The position numbers were made by a program, and so were the translations under genes. From positions 239,051 through 303,050 of the forward strand of contig NZ_KK211376.1 of assembly GCF_000621965.1 (NCBI RefSeq): a stretch of 64,000 bases of DNA. The letters are read 5' to 3'. Shown piece after piece: positions 36,191 through 46,717 of this stretch. The DNA is from Methanobrevibacter wolinii SH. Its GTDB lineage: Archaea; Methanobacteriota; Methanobacteria; Methanobacteriales; Methanobacteriaceae. Under the pieces are notes generated by a model, which saw only the letters and a list, made by a program, of their open reading frames with translations, was not told the DNA's origin and made no database searches. Numbering within the stretch: the stretch's first letter is position 1; each line of letters opens with the position of its first letter.

Positions 36191-36991
36191 ATGATTAATT
36201 TTATTAAAATATTAACACATCCTGTAAATAACTATGAAAAAGTATTTTTTATAATTATTATAATTGTTCTTGCAACAATACTTCTTAGATTAATAACTTT
36301 TTCAATGAAACATCTTAAAAAAAATACAGATATAGATATGACAGGACCATACCTTATCCGTGATTTACTACAATATACAATATATATTGTTGCAGCTTTA
36401 CTTATTTTAGAAATATTTGGAATAAATATTCAAGGTATTCTTGTAAGTATAGGAATTGTAGGTATTATAATAGGTTTTGCTGCTAAAGATGCAATATCAA
36501 ACATTATGAGTGGAATGTTTCTATTAATAGATAAAACTGTAAAAGTAGGAGAAACTATTACAGTAAATAATTTCAAAGGTGAAGTTATACAAGTTGGATT
36601 TAGGACAACCACTATAAAAACAGCAGATAATGTGATTATAACAATACCAAACTCCCAATTAGGTAATACCCCTTATGCAAATAATACTAATGAACTTACA
36701 ACTCTTTTAACATTACCTATTCTTCTTAGTCCTAATATAGATATTGAAGAATTTGAAAAAAAAGCTATTGAAACTTGTAAAAATTTTGATTTTACAGTTA
36801 AAGATTCAGTAATGAAAGTTAATGTAAAAGAAATAAATGAAATGGGTACAAATATAGTTTTAGTTATTGGAGTAAGTGACTATGAAAATATTGAGAGGTA
36901 TAGATTAATAATTGCAAATAAAATTAGAAAAATTATTAATGATATGAATAAATCACAGAATACAAATACAAATAAAGTAATACTTAAATAA
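36191..36991 (+). CDS. small-conductance mechanosensitive channel (MscS family)
   Basis: This 266-residue protein has three N-terminal membrane helices (about 13-34, 52-72 and 76-98). The third, pore-lining helix ends GFAAKDAISNIMSGMFLLIDK, matching the MscS TM3 pattern. It is followed by the beta domain (VGETITVNNFKGEV, IPNSQLGN) and the C-terminal alpha/beta domain. The channel opens at high membrane tension to relieve osmotic downshock. The ATG at 36191 is preferred to the TTG at 36182, which is too close to the AAGG. Confidence 0.88.
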   Translation: MINFIKILTHPVNNYEKVFFIIIIIVLATILLRLITFSMKHLKKNTDIDMTGPYLIRDLLQYTIYIVAALLILEIFGINIQGILVSIGIVGIIIGFAAKDAISNIMSGMFLLIDKTVKVGETITVNNFKGEVIQVGFRTTTIKTADNVIITIPNSQLGNTPYANNTNELTTLLTLPILLSPNIDIEEFEKKAIETCKNFDFTVKDSVMKVNVKEINEMGTNIVLVIGVSDYENIERYRLIIANKIRKIINDMNKSQNTNTNKVILK

Positions 36992-37105
36992 AAAGAGTAA
37001 ATAAGATTAATAAAATATGAATTATGATAATTAATTACTAAAACTTAAAAATTAAATAATATAATTAAAATAATATAATTACATCTAAGGGTTAGGTGAT
37101 TAAAA

Positions 37106-38023
37106 ATGTTAAATGAATTACAAAAAGAAATTATAGACTTAAAAGAAGAAAAAAATGCAATTATACTTGCACATAATTACCAAAGGAAAGAAATTCAAGA
37201 AATCGCTGATTATTTAGGAGATTCATTAGGATTATGTATGAAAGCAACACAAATCAAAGATAAAGACATAGTTGTTTTCTGTGGTGTAGATTTCATGGCA
37301 GAAACAGCATACATATTAAATCCTGATAAAAAAATATTAATCCCTGATGCAAGAGCAGATTGTCCAATGGCAAATATGTTATCTGCAGAACAAATTAGAA
37401 AAGCCAAAAAACAATACCCTGAAGCTGCAGTTGCTCTATATGTAAACAGTACAGCAGAAGCAAAAGCAGAAAGTGATATATTAGTTACAAGTGGTAATGC
37501 AACAAAAGTTGTTAATGCATTAGATGAAGATGTAGTTTTATTTGGACCAGATACAAATCTTGCAAATTACACACAAAAATTTACAGATAAAGAAATAATC
37601 CCAATACCTGGAGATGGACATTGTTATGTACATAAAATGTTCAATCCTGGAGATGTAGCTTTTAAAAAAGAAGAACATCCTAATGCAGAAGTTCTTGTTC
37701 ATCCAGAATCTAATATTGATGTACAAGAAGCTGCAGATTTAGTGTTAAGTACTGGAGATATGTTAAAATATATTAAAGAATCAGATAAAGACGAATTTAT
37801 TTTAGGAACAGAAAGAGACATAATATCTAGAATAGAACTTGAAATTCCAGATAAAAAATGTTATCCATTACTTGATGATGCTATATGTAAAACTATGAAA
37901 TTACATACTCTTGAAAAAGTAAGAGATTGTCTTCTTAATGAAGAACCTCAAATTAAAGTTCCTGAGGAATTAGTTAAAAAATCTAAACAATCTGTTGAAA
38001 GAATGTTAAAAGCATCTAAATAA
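37106..38023 (+). CDS. nadA: quinolinate synthase
   Basis: NadA condenses iminoaspartate with dihydroxyacetone phosphate to quinolinate using a [4Fe-4S] cluster. The 305-residue protein has AHNYQRKEIQEIADYLGDSL near the N terminus, FCGVDFMAETA, PDARADCPMANM (about 84) and the C-terminal DDAICKTMKLHTLEKV (about 262); these hold the three cluster cysteines. GTTAGGTGAT lies before the ATG. nadC is nearby on the other strand; the enzyme making iminoaspartate is not in the window. T-runs follow at about 38048. Confidence 0.94.
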   Translation: MLNELQKEIIDLKEEKNAIILAHNYQRKEIQEIADYLGDSLGLCMKATQIKDKDIVVFCGVDFMAETAYILNPDKKILIPDARADCPMANMLSAEQIRKAKKQYPEAAVALYVNSTAEAKAESDILVTSGNATKVVNALDEDVVLFGPDTNLANYTQKFTDKEIIPIPGDGHCYVHKMFNPGDVAFKKEEHPNAEVLVHPESNIDVQEAADLVLSTGDMLKYIKESDKDEFILGTERDIISRIELEIPDKKCYPLLDDAICKTMKLHTLEKVRDCLLNEEPQIKVPEELVKKSKQSVERMLKASK

Positions 38024-38188
38024 ATTTTAACTCTTTCATTTAACATTTTTTTAAAAGACTAAATAAAAAATTATATTTTTATCTAAAATATATTTAAATA
38101 AATTAGATTATATTAAATTAAAATATAAACTACTATTTTTTATCATATAAAATTAATTTTATAATTTATTTAAATATTAAAAAAAAAC

Positions 38189-38476
38189 CTAATAAAGCAT
38201 ATCTTCTAAAACACCAGAAAGATAACAAGTCATTTCTATTTCTTCACGAGCTTTAAAATCATCAAATTTAAAAAGTGCAAGATCAGAAGCAAATGGATAA
38301 TATTTATCAGTGAAATTCATAGTAATTATAAGATCATTATTAATAATTTCATGTTTATCATTAATATGATTATCCAAATAATTTAAAGCACCATCATCAA
38401 GATTACTAACAGTATAAACAATAAAATTATCATCTTTATCTTTTGAACCATAATCTGTAATTTCAACATTCATCAT
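38189..38476 (-). CDS. hypothetical acidic protein downstream of the MetX-like gene
   Basis: This 95-residue soluble protein begins MMNVEITDYGSKDKDDNFIV and is not one I recognise. It is acidic with a beta-rich first half (YTVSNLDDG, LIITMNF) and ends with a helix. The start at the double ATG (38476) is supported by AAGGTG, which overlaps the stop codon of the upstream hydrolase gene; the earlier ATG at 38500 would overlap that gene. The tight coupling suggests the two products act together. Confidence 0.6.
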   Translation of the reverse strand: MMNVEITDYGSKDKDDNFIVYTVSNLDDGALNYLDNHINDKHEIINNDLIITMNFTDKYYPFASDLALFKFDDFKAREEIEMTCYLSGVLEDMLY

Positions 38477-38486
38477 AATATACACC

Positions 38487-39479
38487 TTAAATAAATTCAT
38501 TTAAAAATCTTTTTAAATCAGATTCTATTTTTATAAGTTCACGTGAACCAATATGTCCATTAATTGAATCAAATATTAAGAGTTCTGAATTTTTAATCAT
38601 ATGAGACATAGGAATAGCATCTAATTTAGGTGGAAAATATTGATCTTGATTAATAGCAATGATTAATACTTTTGCAACAATATTTTTAAGTTTATCTTCA
38701 ATATCATAATTTAAAGAAGCATCATTTCTATAAACTAAATCATTAATATCATCAAGAGTATCTTCATTAAGCATTTCATTAATACTTAAATCAATTTCAG
38801 AATTAGATTTATTACGATAATATTCTCTTGAAAAACCATAATTAAACATTATTTCATTTGCAAGTCTAAATGTTCTATCTAATTCTTCAGACTCAACATA
38901 ATCCCCATTATTATAATCTGGACAAGATTTAACAATATCATCCATAATACGAGATAAAGCATAATTATGTCCTGCTACCTTATAACTACTTACAAGTGAA
39001 ATTACAAAATCCATCTCTAAAGGATAATATGCAGCCCATGTAAGAACTGTAAAACCACCCATAGAATTTCCAATCATCCCCTTAAGATGAGTAATATTAA
39101 ATTTTTCTCTTAAAAATTCTCTTTGAAAATTAACCATATCCAATATAGAATAATGTGGAAAATCACCTTTAAGATTAGTCATTGAAGGTGAAAGAGACCT
39201 TGGTGAACCAAGTGCACTTAATGAAATAAAAAATAATTTATCAGTATCAAAAACTTCACCACTACCAGAAATATCATTAATACGTCTTAATGAACCATAA
39301 TCTCCACTAGAACCATGACAATATAATACTCCATTAATTATTTCCCCATCTTCATTATATATAGGAGTACCTGCAGTAATGTATTCTACATCAACATTTT
39401 CTAAAATATCACCAGTAGAAAATTTAAACTCATCTAAAGTAAAATATTTTGGTTTTGTAAAGTCAATCTCTGAAAACAA
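38487..39479 (-). CDS. alpha/beta hydrolase of the MetX (homoserine acetyltransferase-like) family
   Basis: This 330-residue alpha/beta-hydrolase resembles homoserine O-acetyltransferases. There is an oxyanion-region motif CHGSSGDYGSLRR, the nucleophile elbow GNSMGGF (about 137-143, Ser139), an acid in NQDQYFPP (about 281) and the histidine in NGHIGS (about 310). It lacks several residues typical of true MetX, so the substrate is uncertain: an esterase or other acyltransferase is possible. GAGGTT precedes the ATG. It forms a likely operon with the 95-residue unknown protein downstream. Confidence 0.72.
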   Translation of the reverse strand: MFSEIDFTKPKYFTLDEFKFSTGDILENVDVEYITAGTPIYNEDGEIINGVLYCHGSSGDYGSLRRINDISGSGEVFDTDKLFFISLSALGSPRSLSPSMTNLKGDFPHYSILDMVNFQREFLREKFNITHLKGMIGNSMGGFTVLTWAAYYPLEMDFVISLVSSYKVAGHNYALSRIMDDIVKSCPDYNNGDYVESEELDRTFRLANEIMFNYGFSREYYRNKSNSEIDLSINEMLNEDTLDDINDLVYRNDASLNYDIEDKLKNIVAKVLIIAINQDQYFPPKLDAIPMSHMIKNSELLIFDSINGHIGSRELIKIESDLKRFLNEFI

Positions 39480-39880
39480 ATAAATAACCTCTAAATATTA
39501 ATCATGTAAAAATGAAACTAATAAAATATATTTTAATAAAAAATTAATTTATAAAATCAATTTATTTTTTTTAAATTGAAAATATTATAATTTAAGATTT
39601 TAACAAATCCTAAAAAAAATAAAATAAATTTCTAAAAGCTTAATATATAAACATATATTTAATTAAATTACTTAAATAATTTATTAAATTAAAACTAATT
39701 AAATAAATACTAAATTAATAAATTAATGACCTTGTTGAAATCATTATAATTTTTAAAAAAAACTTTCTTAAATTTAAATTTCAACTATAAATACTATTTA
39801 GATTATTAAAAAAATAAGATTTTAAGAAAATCAAACTAATAACTAAATTTATAAAAGAAAATTTAGAAAAGAATAAAACA
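39480..39880. other. divergent region between the MetX-like gene and nucS
   Basis: This 401-base A/T-rich space contains the dispersed element copy at 39728-39836. No gene is present. The promoter of nucS would lie to the right of or inside the element. Confidence 0.4.
39728..39836 (+). repeat. dispersed ~100-bp AT-rich element, copy 4
   Basis: It begins GACCTTGTTGAAATCA, includes AAACTTTCTTAAATTTAAAT in the same position as the other copies, and ends with a diverged right arm GATTTTAAGAAAATC. It sits just upstream of nucS and may contribute to its promoter region. Confidence 0.6.
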
Positions 39881-40663
39881 ATGAATTACAAAAATATTGA
39901 AAAACCAAATATAAATGAAAGTTATAATTTCATAGAAGAAGGACTTCGTAAAAGAGCAACAATAAGCTTATACACATATTGTAAAGTAGAATATGAAGGA
40001 CGTGCTCTTAGTCAACTTAATTATGGTGAACGTTTAATAATAATTAAACCTGATGGATCCTTTTTAATTCATCAAAATAAAAAAGTAGAACCAGTAAATT
40101 GGCAACCACCAAAATCAAGAACTAAAGTTTATATTAAAAATAATAAGTTATTTTTAGAAAGTAATAGAAAAACTCCAAGAGAAAGATTAGAAGTAGAAAT
40201 AAATAATATTGAAACTGGAACTTATGCTATTCTTGAAGATTATGAAGAATTAGAACAAGCAGGTTATGAAAAAGATATGGGTGACATGATTATGAAAAAC
40301 CCACATATAATAGAAGAAGGATTTAAACCTAGCTCAAGAGAGTACAGTGTAAACAGTGGATTTATTGATATTTTAGGTAAAGATAAAAATGGAAATTTAA
40401 TGGTTTTAGAGTTAAAATCACGTAAAATTGGAGTAAGTGCAGTTAAGCAAATAAGACGTTATGTTGAAGATTTAAAAAACACAGAAAATAAAGAATTTGA
40501 AACAGACAATAATAAGAAAAGAATAAGAGGAATATTAGTAGCTCCAAAAATAGATAATGATGCTAAAGAGATGATTGAAGAAGAAAATTTTGAATTTGTA
40601 GCATGTGAACCTCCAAAAGAACTTAAAAAAGATAAAAAAGTAACATTAGACTTATTTAAATAA
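39881..40663 (+). CDS. nucS: mismatch-specific endonuclease NucS/EndoMS
   Basis: NucS cuts DNA at mismatches or flaps and replaces MutS-MutL in many archaea. The 260-residue protein has an N-terminal dimerisation beta-barrel domain and a C-terminal RecB-like nuclease with GFIDILGKDKNGNLMVLELK (about 166-185, Asp and Glu-x-Lys catalytic residues) followed by AVKQIRRYV. Length and order match archaeal NucS. There is no clear ribosome binding site. The next gene starts 36 bases downstream on the same strand. Confidence 0.92.
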   Translation: MNYKNIEKPNINESYNFIEEGLRKRATISLYTYCKVEYEGRALSQLNYGERLIIIKPDGSFLIHQNKKVEPVNWQPPKSRTKVYIKNNKLFLESNRKTPRERLEVEINNIETGTYAILEDYEELEQAGYEKDMGDMIMKNPHIIEEGFKPSSREYSVNSGFIDILGKDKNGNLMVLELKSRKIGVSAVKQIRRYVEDLKNTENKEFETDNNKKRIRGILVAPKIDNDAKEMIEEENFEFVACEPPKELKKDKKVTLDLFK

Positions 40664-40698
40664 ATAATAAGTAAATAAAATAATTATAGGAAGATAAT

Positions 40699-41103
40699 AT
40701 GAAAAAATGTAAATATTGTGGAACTGTTAATGAAGATTGGGCAAGATATTGTAATTATTGTGGCAAATCACTTCTTGAAGAGGATTTTAACAAAGAAACA
40801 TATACTCAAGGATTTGACAATACACAAACATACACAAATCCAATAAATTATAATGAAGATAAAATAATTCTCATAGGATACATAGTTTCAATTATCTTTG
40901 GTTGGGGATGGGTTCCATTATTATTTTTAAATGCATTAAGTGGAATAGGATTTATTGGATTCTTTGGATTATTTTTACCATTTTATATGATAAATTCATC
41001 AAATTCAAAAATTAGAAAACACGGACTAATTCAACTTTTAATATGTTTAAGTGGATTTATAATAGCTATTTTAGCTATGTTAAGTATATTTAAATTAATT
41101 TAA
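40699..41103 (+). CDS. zinc-ribbon membrane protein
   Basis: This 134-residue protein starts with a zinc ribbon (CKYCGTVNEDWARYCNYCGK, cysteines 4, 7, 18 and 21), then a polar Asn/Thr-rich linker (about 30-50), then two or three membrane helices (about 52-72, 74-94 and 108-130). Proteins of this layout are common and uncharacterised in methanogens. GGAAG precedes the ATG, 36 bases after nucS; co-transcription is likely but a functional link is not evident. Confidence 0.65.
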   Translation: MKKCKYCGTVNEDWARYCNYCGKSLLEEDFNKETYTQGFDNTQTYTNPINYNEDKIILIGYIVSIIFGWGWVPLLFLNALSGIGFIGFFGLFLPFYMINSSNSKIRKHGLIQLLICLSGFIIAILAMLSIFKLI

Positions 41104-41134
41104 ATAATTAAACCATTAAAAAACAATGAAAACA

Positions 41135-41240
41135 ATAAAACTAAAAAAAGAAAAAACAAGCATTAAAAAAACATAAAACCATAAAACTAAAAAAAAGAAA
41201 AAACAAGCATTAAAAAAACATAAAACCATAAAACTAAAAA
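41135..41240. repeat. tandem repeat, period 46-47, after the zinc-ribbon gene
   Basis: A unit starting ATAAAACTAAAAAAAG and containing AAAAAACAAGCATTAAAAAA with CATAAAACC begins at 41135, at 41181, and partially again at 41228. It is in the space between convergent genes. Confidence 0.8.
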
Positions 41241-41347
41241 AAACAATTATTAAAACATTGAACTTAAAATTTTTTTATTTTAATTTGGAAATAAAAATAA
41301 TTTAAAACAAAAAGAAATAATATATTTTTAAATAAAATTTAAAAAAA

Positions 41348-41845
41348 CTAATTTGTTATATTATTTCGTTTTTGTAATTTTTTAATTTCATTCATATGAT
41401 GATCTAAAGTAAATTTATTTGCAGGTTTTGAAGCAGTAATACTATGTTCTTCTTTTACAAGTTTATAAATTAAATAATCTTCAGTTGCTAAATCTATTTC
41501 TTCATCTTCAGGTAACATAGGTAATTCAAGAATTTCATCAGTAATATTTTTATATTCTTTTTCTTCAAGAGCAATAATATCATCAAGAGGCATTTCTTGA
41601 ATTTCTGGATTTAATTGTCTACCAAGTGCAACTAAACCATTAACTTCTTTTCCATTAATATTAAATACAGATTTTCTAATTTGATCTAAACTAAATAAAA
41701 CATGCTCACGTGTAACTTTTGTGACTGGAATTTCATCAGAAGTACCAATAAGATTTATTTTATAATCATTTTTCCATTCACCAACTGTATAAATTGCATA
41801 ATCAATATCATCACATTTAACAACGTATTTATCAGTATTTACCAT
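41348..41845 (-). CDS. hypothetical protein
   Basis: This 165-residue soluble protein, which I do not recognise, begins MVNTDKYVVKCDDIDYAIYT. It looks alpha/beta in the first half and helical in the second, with an acidic stretch LPEDEEIDLATEDYLI. There is no membrane segment. GTGAT lies before the ATG, supporting a real gene. It is monocistronic between convergent and divergent neighbours, so context gives no clue. Confidence 0.5.
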   Translation of the reverse strand: MVNTDKYVVKCDDIDYAIYTVGEWKNDYKINLIGTSDEIPVTKVTREHVLFSLDQIRKSVFNINGKEVNGLVALGRQLNPEIQEMPLDDIIALEEKEYKNITDEILELPMLPEDEEIDLATEDYLIYKLVKEEHSITASKPANKFTLDHHMNEIKKLQKRNNITN

Positions 41846-42029
41846 AATATCACTATTTTTTATAATAATAAAATTAAAATTAATATATAATTATTAATTA
41901 TATTTAGTTATATAAATTAAAAAAACTTTCTTTTTAAGATTTCTCTAAATTTAATTCAAATATATTAATATTAAATTATATAAAAAAATATTTTAAAAAT
42001 TAAAACAATAAAAAAATATTAGTGATAAA

Positions 42030-42869
42030 ATGAACAATAATCTTAAAATTGGATTATGTCAAATGAATGTAGTTGATAATAAAGAAACAAATATTAAAAA
42101 AGCAGTAAACATGATAAAAGCAGCAAATGAAAAAGAAGCAGATATTGCAATACTTCCAGAAATGTTTAATTGCCCATATGAAAATGAAAAGTTTGTAGAA
42201 TATGCTGAAACAAAAGAAGATAGTTTTACCCTTAAAACAATATCAAAACTTGCTAATGATTTAAACATATACATACTTGCAGGAAGTATTCCTGAAAAAA
42301 AGGAAAATAAAATATATAATAGTAGTTATTTTTTCGATAATAATGGTAAAATCATTGCAAATCATAAAAAAATGCACCTATTTGATATAGATGTGAAAGG
42401 AAAAATTAGATTCATGGAATCTGACACCTTAAGTGCTGGAGATGATTTTACAATAGCAGATACCCCTTTTGTAAAAATAGGAATAGGCATATGTTATGAT
42501 ATAAGGTTTATAGAACTTGGAAGAATATTAACACTTAATGGTGCTAAAATATTAATTTATCCTGGTGCATTTAATCTTACAACAGGACCTGCTCATTGGG
42601 AATTATTATTTAGATCTAGAGCATTAGATAATCAAGTTTACACAATAGGTGTCGCACCTGCATTAAATAAAAATTCAAATTATAAGTCATTTGGTCATTC
42701 CATAGTTGCAAGCCCATGGGGAGATGTTATTGCAGAATGTGGATATGATGAAGAACTTAAAGTAGTTAATATTGATTTAGATAAAATAAATAAAGTAAGA
42801 AATGAAATTCCAATAATTAAAAATAGACGTGATGATTTATATAAAATTGAAAAAATAGCTAAAAAATAG
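42030..42869 (+). CDS. carbon-nitrogen hydrolase (nitrilase superfamily, omega-amidase-like)
   Basis: This 279-residue enzyme has the nitrilase triad: Glu in AILPEMFNCPYE (about 43), Lys in HKKMHLFDI (about 115) and Cys in GIGICYDIRFIELGR (about 152). The sequence is closest to the Nit2/omega-amidase branch, which hydrolyses 2-oxoglutaramate or similar amides; the true substrate is unknown. GTGAT precedes the ATG. It is convergent with the HEAT-repeat gene, only 12 bases apart. Confidence 0.85.
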   Translation: MNNNLKIGLCQMNVVDNKETNIKKAVNMIKAANEKEADIAILPEMFNCPYENEKFVEYAETKEDSFTLKTISKLANDLNIYILAGSIPEKKENKIYNSSYFFDNNGKIIANHKKMHLFDIDVKGKIRFMESDTLSAGDDFTIADTPFVKIGIGICYDIRFIELGRILTLNGAKILIYPGAFNLTTGPAHWELLFRSRALDNQVYTIGVAPALNKNSNYKSFGHSIVASPWGDVIAECGYDEELKVVNIDLDKINKVRNEIPIIKNRRDDLYKIEKIAKK

Positions 42870-42881
42870 ATAATATTAACT

Positions 42882-43736
42882 TTAATTAGTTAATTTATCT
42901 AATCTTTTTTGGAACCAATCTTCTTTACCTGGATTTAATTTTGATAATGTTTCAATAGCTACATTTAAGGTACGTACTTCATCATCATATTTATTCATTT
43001 TACGATAAAGAATACATAACCTTTTATAAGGTGCTTGACTTGTTGCTTTTTCTTTAACATATACTTCATACTCTCTTGCAGCTGCTTCAATATCTTCTTT
43101 TTCTAAAACTTTAATATCTTTCATAGGTTTTGCTTTAGAAGCAGGTTTAAGTTTACCTCCTTCTTTCATTACTTTTTCAGCTTTTTTAATAGTTTTATTA
43201 CAAGATTTTTTAAAGTCTTTATCCTTTTCTTTACGTCTTGCTTGTTTAATTAAAGCAATAGATTCAGGAGTTGCAAGATCACCTAATGCATAAATTGCAT
43301 ATAATCTTACACCCCAGTCATCATCATTAAGACCTGATGCAATGTAATCCATTTTATCTCTTGCTTGAAGAGCACCTAAACCACGAATAGCTGTTTTACG
43401 TACATTTGGATCTTCATCATTAACTGCACTTACAAGAACATCAATAGTATTAGGACTATGAGTTTCTTTAAGTGCAAAAATTAAATAACGTTTATCTGAA
43501 CCAGTAGCAGTATTAAATTTATCAATTAACTTATTTACAGCAACATCTCCAAAAGTTCCTAAAATTTGAGCTGCTTTAAATCTTACATTAGTATTTTCAT
43601 CAGTAGTAGCATCAATTAATGGGTCAATAACTGCTTCATCTTTAACCCCATATAAATTTTTAATTGCTTCTTTTCTTACTTCAACATCATTATCTTTAAG
43701 TTTTAAAATTGCTTCTTCAACAGTTAAATTGCCCAT
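42882..43736 (-). CDS. HEAT-repeat protein
   Basis: The first ~170 residues of this 284-residue protein are made of about five HEAT repeats of 30-32 residues with the pattern D.VIDPLIDATTDENTNVRF..AAQILG. The middle (about 170-215) is lysine-rich, and the C-terminal ~70 residues look like a helical hairpin (YEVYVKEKATSQAPYKRL), possibly TPR-like. Such proteins are protein-binding scaffolds or act near phycobilin-lyase-like folds; the partner is unknown. GAGGAAAT lies before the ATG. Confidence 0.75.
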   Translation of the reverse strand: MGNLTVEEAILKLKDNDVEVRKEAIKNLYGVKDEAVIDPLIDATTDENTNVRFKAAQILGTFGDVAVNKLIDKFNTATGSDKRYLIFALKETHSPNTIDVLVSAVNDEDPNVRKTAIRGLGALQARDKMDYIASGLNDDDWGVRLYAIYALGDLATPESIALIKQARRKEKDKDFKKSCNKTIKKAEKVMKEGGKLKPASKAKPMKDIKVLEKEDIEAAAREYEVYVKEKATSQAPYKRLCILYRKMNKYDDEVRTLNVAIETLSKLNPGKEDWFQKRLDKLTN

Positions 43737-44110
43737 AATATCATATTTCCTCTAAGATTATATTATATAAAAATAAAACTTTAATAAAGTAATAAAATAT
43801 TTATTATTTAATTTATTAATATTTTTCTAAAAATCCAAATTTATAAAAAATCTTAAAATAAAAAAATAATTTAAATAATATAAACAAATTAAAATATTTA
43901 TTTTACTAAAAAACATTTTTTTATTTGAAATTTTAATTTTTTTAAAATCTTTAAATTGAAAATTTAATTTTAAATAATTTAAATAATTTAAATAAAGTTA
44001 ATATTTGTTTAAATAAAAATACAATTAAGAAATCAACAATTTAGATTTAAAATATTAAATAAATTATTAATTAAAATATTTAAATAAAAGAAAAGAAGAA
44101 TATCGATAAA
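43737..44110. other. intergenic region HEAT gene / lhr
   Basis: This 374-base A/T-rich divergent promoter region has no gene. A run of ATTTAAATAATTT-like units occurs at 43970-44000. No regulator site is clear. Confidence 0.35.
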
Positions 44111-46717
44111 ATGATAAAAAAACAGACAAAAACATATACTAAAAAAGAAATTTACAAAATTCTTCATCCTGCAGTAAAAAAATGGTTTGATGATAATTTT
44201 GATGATTTTACACCTGCTCAAAAACAAGCTATTCCTGAAATACATAAACAAAACAATATATTAATATCATCACCAACAGGTTCAGGAAAAACATTAACTG
44301 CATTTTTATCAATTATATCCGAACTTACTACACTTGCAGACAAAGGAGAACTTGAAGATAAGGTATATTGTATTTATATATCCCCACTTAAAGCATTAGA
44401 TAATGATATTGAAAGGAATTTAGATATCCCTCTTAAAGAAATTGAAAAGATAGCAGGAAAAGATTTAGGAATAAGAAAAGCAGTACGTACTGGAGACACT
44501 ACACAATATCAAAGACAAAAAATGCTTAAAAAACCACCTCACATATTAATAACAACCCCTGAAACACTTTCTATTCTCCTTGTTGCACCTAAGTTTAGAC
44601 TTAAATTAGCAAATGTAAAATATGTTATTATAGACGAAATACATTCTCTTGCAGAAAACAAAAGAGGAGTACATTTAAGTTTATCATTAGAACGACTTCA
44701 GGCACTTGTTGGAGGTTTTACAAGAATTGGTCTTTCAGCTACAGTATCTCCACTGAAAAATGTTGCAAGATTTCTTGTAGGTAATGAATATGGAGTAGAA
44801 AGAAATTGTATTATAGTGGATGTTAATTATTTAAAAGAATTAGATCTTGAAGTAATGTGTCCTGTAAATGATATAGTAATTGCAGATAATGAAGATACAC
44901 GTCTTGCAATGTATGATTTAGTAGACGATTTAATACAAGAACATGAAACAACATTAATATTCACAAATACACGTAGTGGTACAGAAAGTTTTGTTTACAA
45001 TTTAAAAAAGATGTATCCAAACCATTATAATAGTAATAATTTAATGGCACACCACTCTTCACTTTCAAAAGAAGTACGTCTTAGAACTGAAGAAAATTTA
45101 AAAAAAGGAAATTTAAGAGCAGTTGTATCTTCAACATCACTTGAATTAGGAATTGATATTGGGTATATAGATTTAGTTATTTTAATTAATTCTCCAAAAT
45201 CTGTATCTCGTGCTCTTCAAAGGATTGGAAGAAGTGGTCACAAATTACATGAAAAATCTAAAGGACGTATTATAGTAACAGATAGAGATGACCTTGTAGA
45301 ATGTAGTGTAATTGTAAAAGATGCAAAAGAAGGTAAAATAGATAGAATACAAATCCCTGAAAATAGTTTAGATGTTTTATCACAACATATCTATGGAATG
45401 GCTATTGAAAATCCATGGGATATAGATTATGCTTTTGATATAATAAAAAAAAGTTATTGCTTTAGAAATCTTGAAAGAGATGATTATGAAGATGTATTAA
45501 GTTATCTTGCTGGAGAATATGTTGAACTTGAAGAAAGATATGTATATCCAAAAATCTGGATTGACTATGATAAAAATACATTTGGAAAACGTGGAAAATT
45601 AGCTAGAATGTTATATTCAACAAATATTGGTACAATCCCAGATAGATCAGGTGTTTTAGTTAAATGTAATGGTGAAGTAGTAGGTAAAGTTGAAGAAGAT
45701 TTTTATGAAAAACTTAAAAAAGGAGACACCTTTGTATTAGGAGGAACCACATTTAGATTCAATTATGGAAGAGGAATGGTCATTAATGTTTCACCAGCAA
45801 GTGGACCTCCAACAATCCCAAGATGGTTCTCAGAACAACTTCCTTTATCTTATGATTTAGCATTAGATATCCAAAGATTTAGAGCAAATATAGAAACAAA
45901 ACTTCAATATAGTAAAAGTAAAGAAGATGTTATTAATTACATTAATGAATACCTTTATGTTGATGATTTTGCAGCAAATGCAATCTATGAATACTTTAAT
46001 GAACAATATGTATATGCAGTTGTTCCTTCTTATAAAAAATTATTAATTGAATATTATAAAGGATATGGAAATAGACGATTCGTTGTTTTTCATTCTTTAT
46101 TTGGAAGAAGAGTAAATGATGCATTATCACGTGCAGTTGCATATATCGTATCAAGAAACTATAATGTCAATGTTACCATATCTATATCAGATAATGGATT
46201 TTATTTAAGTGCAGATGAAGGTAAAATCGGAGCTCTTGAATCATTTAAAAAATTAACTAGTGAAAATTTTAGAAATATTCTAATACAATCAATTAATAAA
46301 ACAGAAATCTTATCCCATAGATTTAGAGATTGTGCTGGAAGATCACTTATGACATTAAGACATTATAAAGGCCATACAAAAACAACTGGACGTCAACAAG
46401 TTAGAAGTAAAATATTACTTAAATATGTTCAAGAAATGGATCAAAATTTTCCAATACTTAAAGAAGCAAGAAGAGAATCTATTGAAGAATATATGGATGT
46501 AGAAAATGCTCTTAAAGTAATTAAAGCAATTGAAAATCAAGAAATGGAAATAAAAACCATAAATACTGTAATTCCAAGTCCATTTGCATTTAATTTAGTT
46601 TCACAAGGATATCTTGATGTTTTAAATAATAATGATAAAGCACAATATGTAAAAAGAATGCATAAAGCAATCCTTGAAAAAATAAAAACAAAATTAAAAG
46701 AAGAATATTACTATTAA
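44111..46717 (+). CDS. lhr: Lhr-type superfamily 2 DNA helicase
   Basis: Archaeal Lhr is an ATP-dependent 3'-5' helicase acting on replication forks and RNA:DNA hybrids. The 868-residue protein has the helicase motifs: Q-region FTPAQKQAI, Walker [10 protein letters not shown] (about 54-62), DEIH (about 177), GLSATVSP, and in the second RecA domain [14 protein letters not shown] and QRIGRSGH (about 378). A winged helix and the Lhr-core C-terminal region follow ([20 protein letters not shown]). Length matches archaeal Lhr-core proteins. The start codon has only a weak ribosome binding site. Confidence 0.9.
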   Translation: MIKKQTKTYTKKEIYKILHPAVKKWFDDNFDDFTPAQKQAIPEIHKQNNILISSPTGSGKTLTAFLSIISELTTLADKGELEDKVYCIYISPLKALDNDIERNLDIPLKEIEKIAGKDLGIRKAVRTGDTTQYQRQKMLKKPPHILITTPETLSILLVAPKFRLKLANVKYVIIDEIHSLAENKRGVHLSLSLERLQALVGGFTRIGLSATVSPLKNVARFLVGNEYGVERNCIIVDVNYLKELDLEVMCPVNDIVIADNEDTRLAMYDLVDDLIQEHETTLIFTNTRSGTESFVYNLKKMYPNHYNSNNLMAHHSSLSKEVRLRTEENLKKGNLRAVVSSTSLELGIDIGYIDLVILINSPKSVSRALQRIGRSGHKLHEKSKGRIIVTDRDDLVECSVIVKDAKEGKIDRIQIPENSLDVLSQHIYGMAIENPWDIDYAFDIIKKSYCFRNLERDDYEDVLSYLAGEYVELEERYVYPKIWIDYDKNTFGKRGKLARMLYSTNIGTIPDRSGVLVKCNGEVVGKVEEDFYEKLKKGDTFVLGGTTFRFNYGRGMVINVSPASGPPTIPRWFSEQLPLSYDLALDIQRFRANIETKLQYSKSKEDVINYINEYLYVDDFAANAIYEYFNEQYVYAVVPSYKKLLIEYYKGYGNRRFVVFHSLFGRRVNDALSRAVAYIVSRNYNVNVTISISDNGFYLSADEGKIGALESFKKLTSENFRNILIQSINKTEILSHRFRDCAGRSLMTLRHYKGHTKTTGRQQVRSKILLKYVQEMDQNFPILKEARRESIEEYMDVENALKVIKAIENQEMEIKTINTVIPSPFAFNLVSQGYLDVLNNNDKAQYVKRMHKAILEKIKTKLKEEYYY

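Noticed and set aside
41135-41240. Possible CRISPR-like array (repeated 46-47-base units)
   Set aside because: The units are contiguous with no unique spacers, only two and a half copies, and no cas gene is present. It is a tandem duplication.
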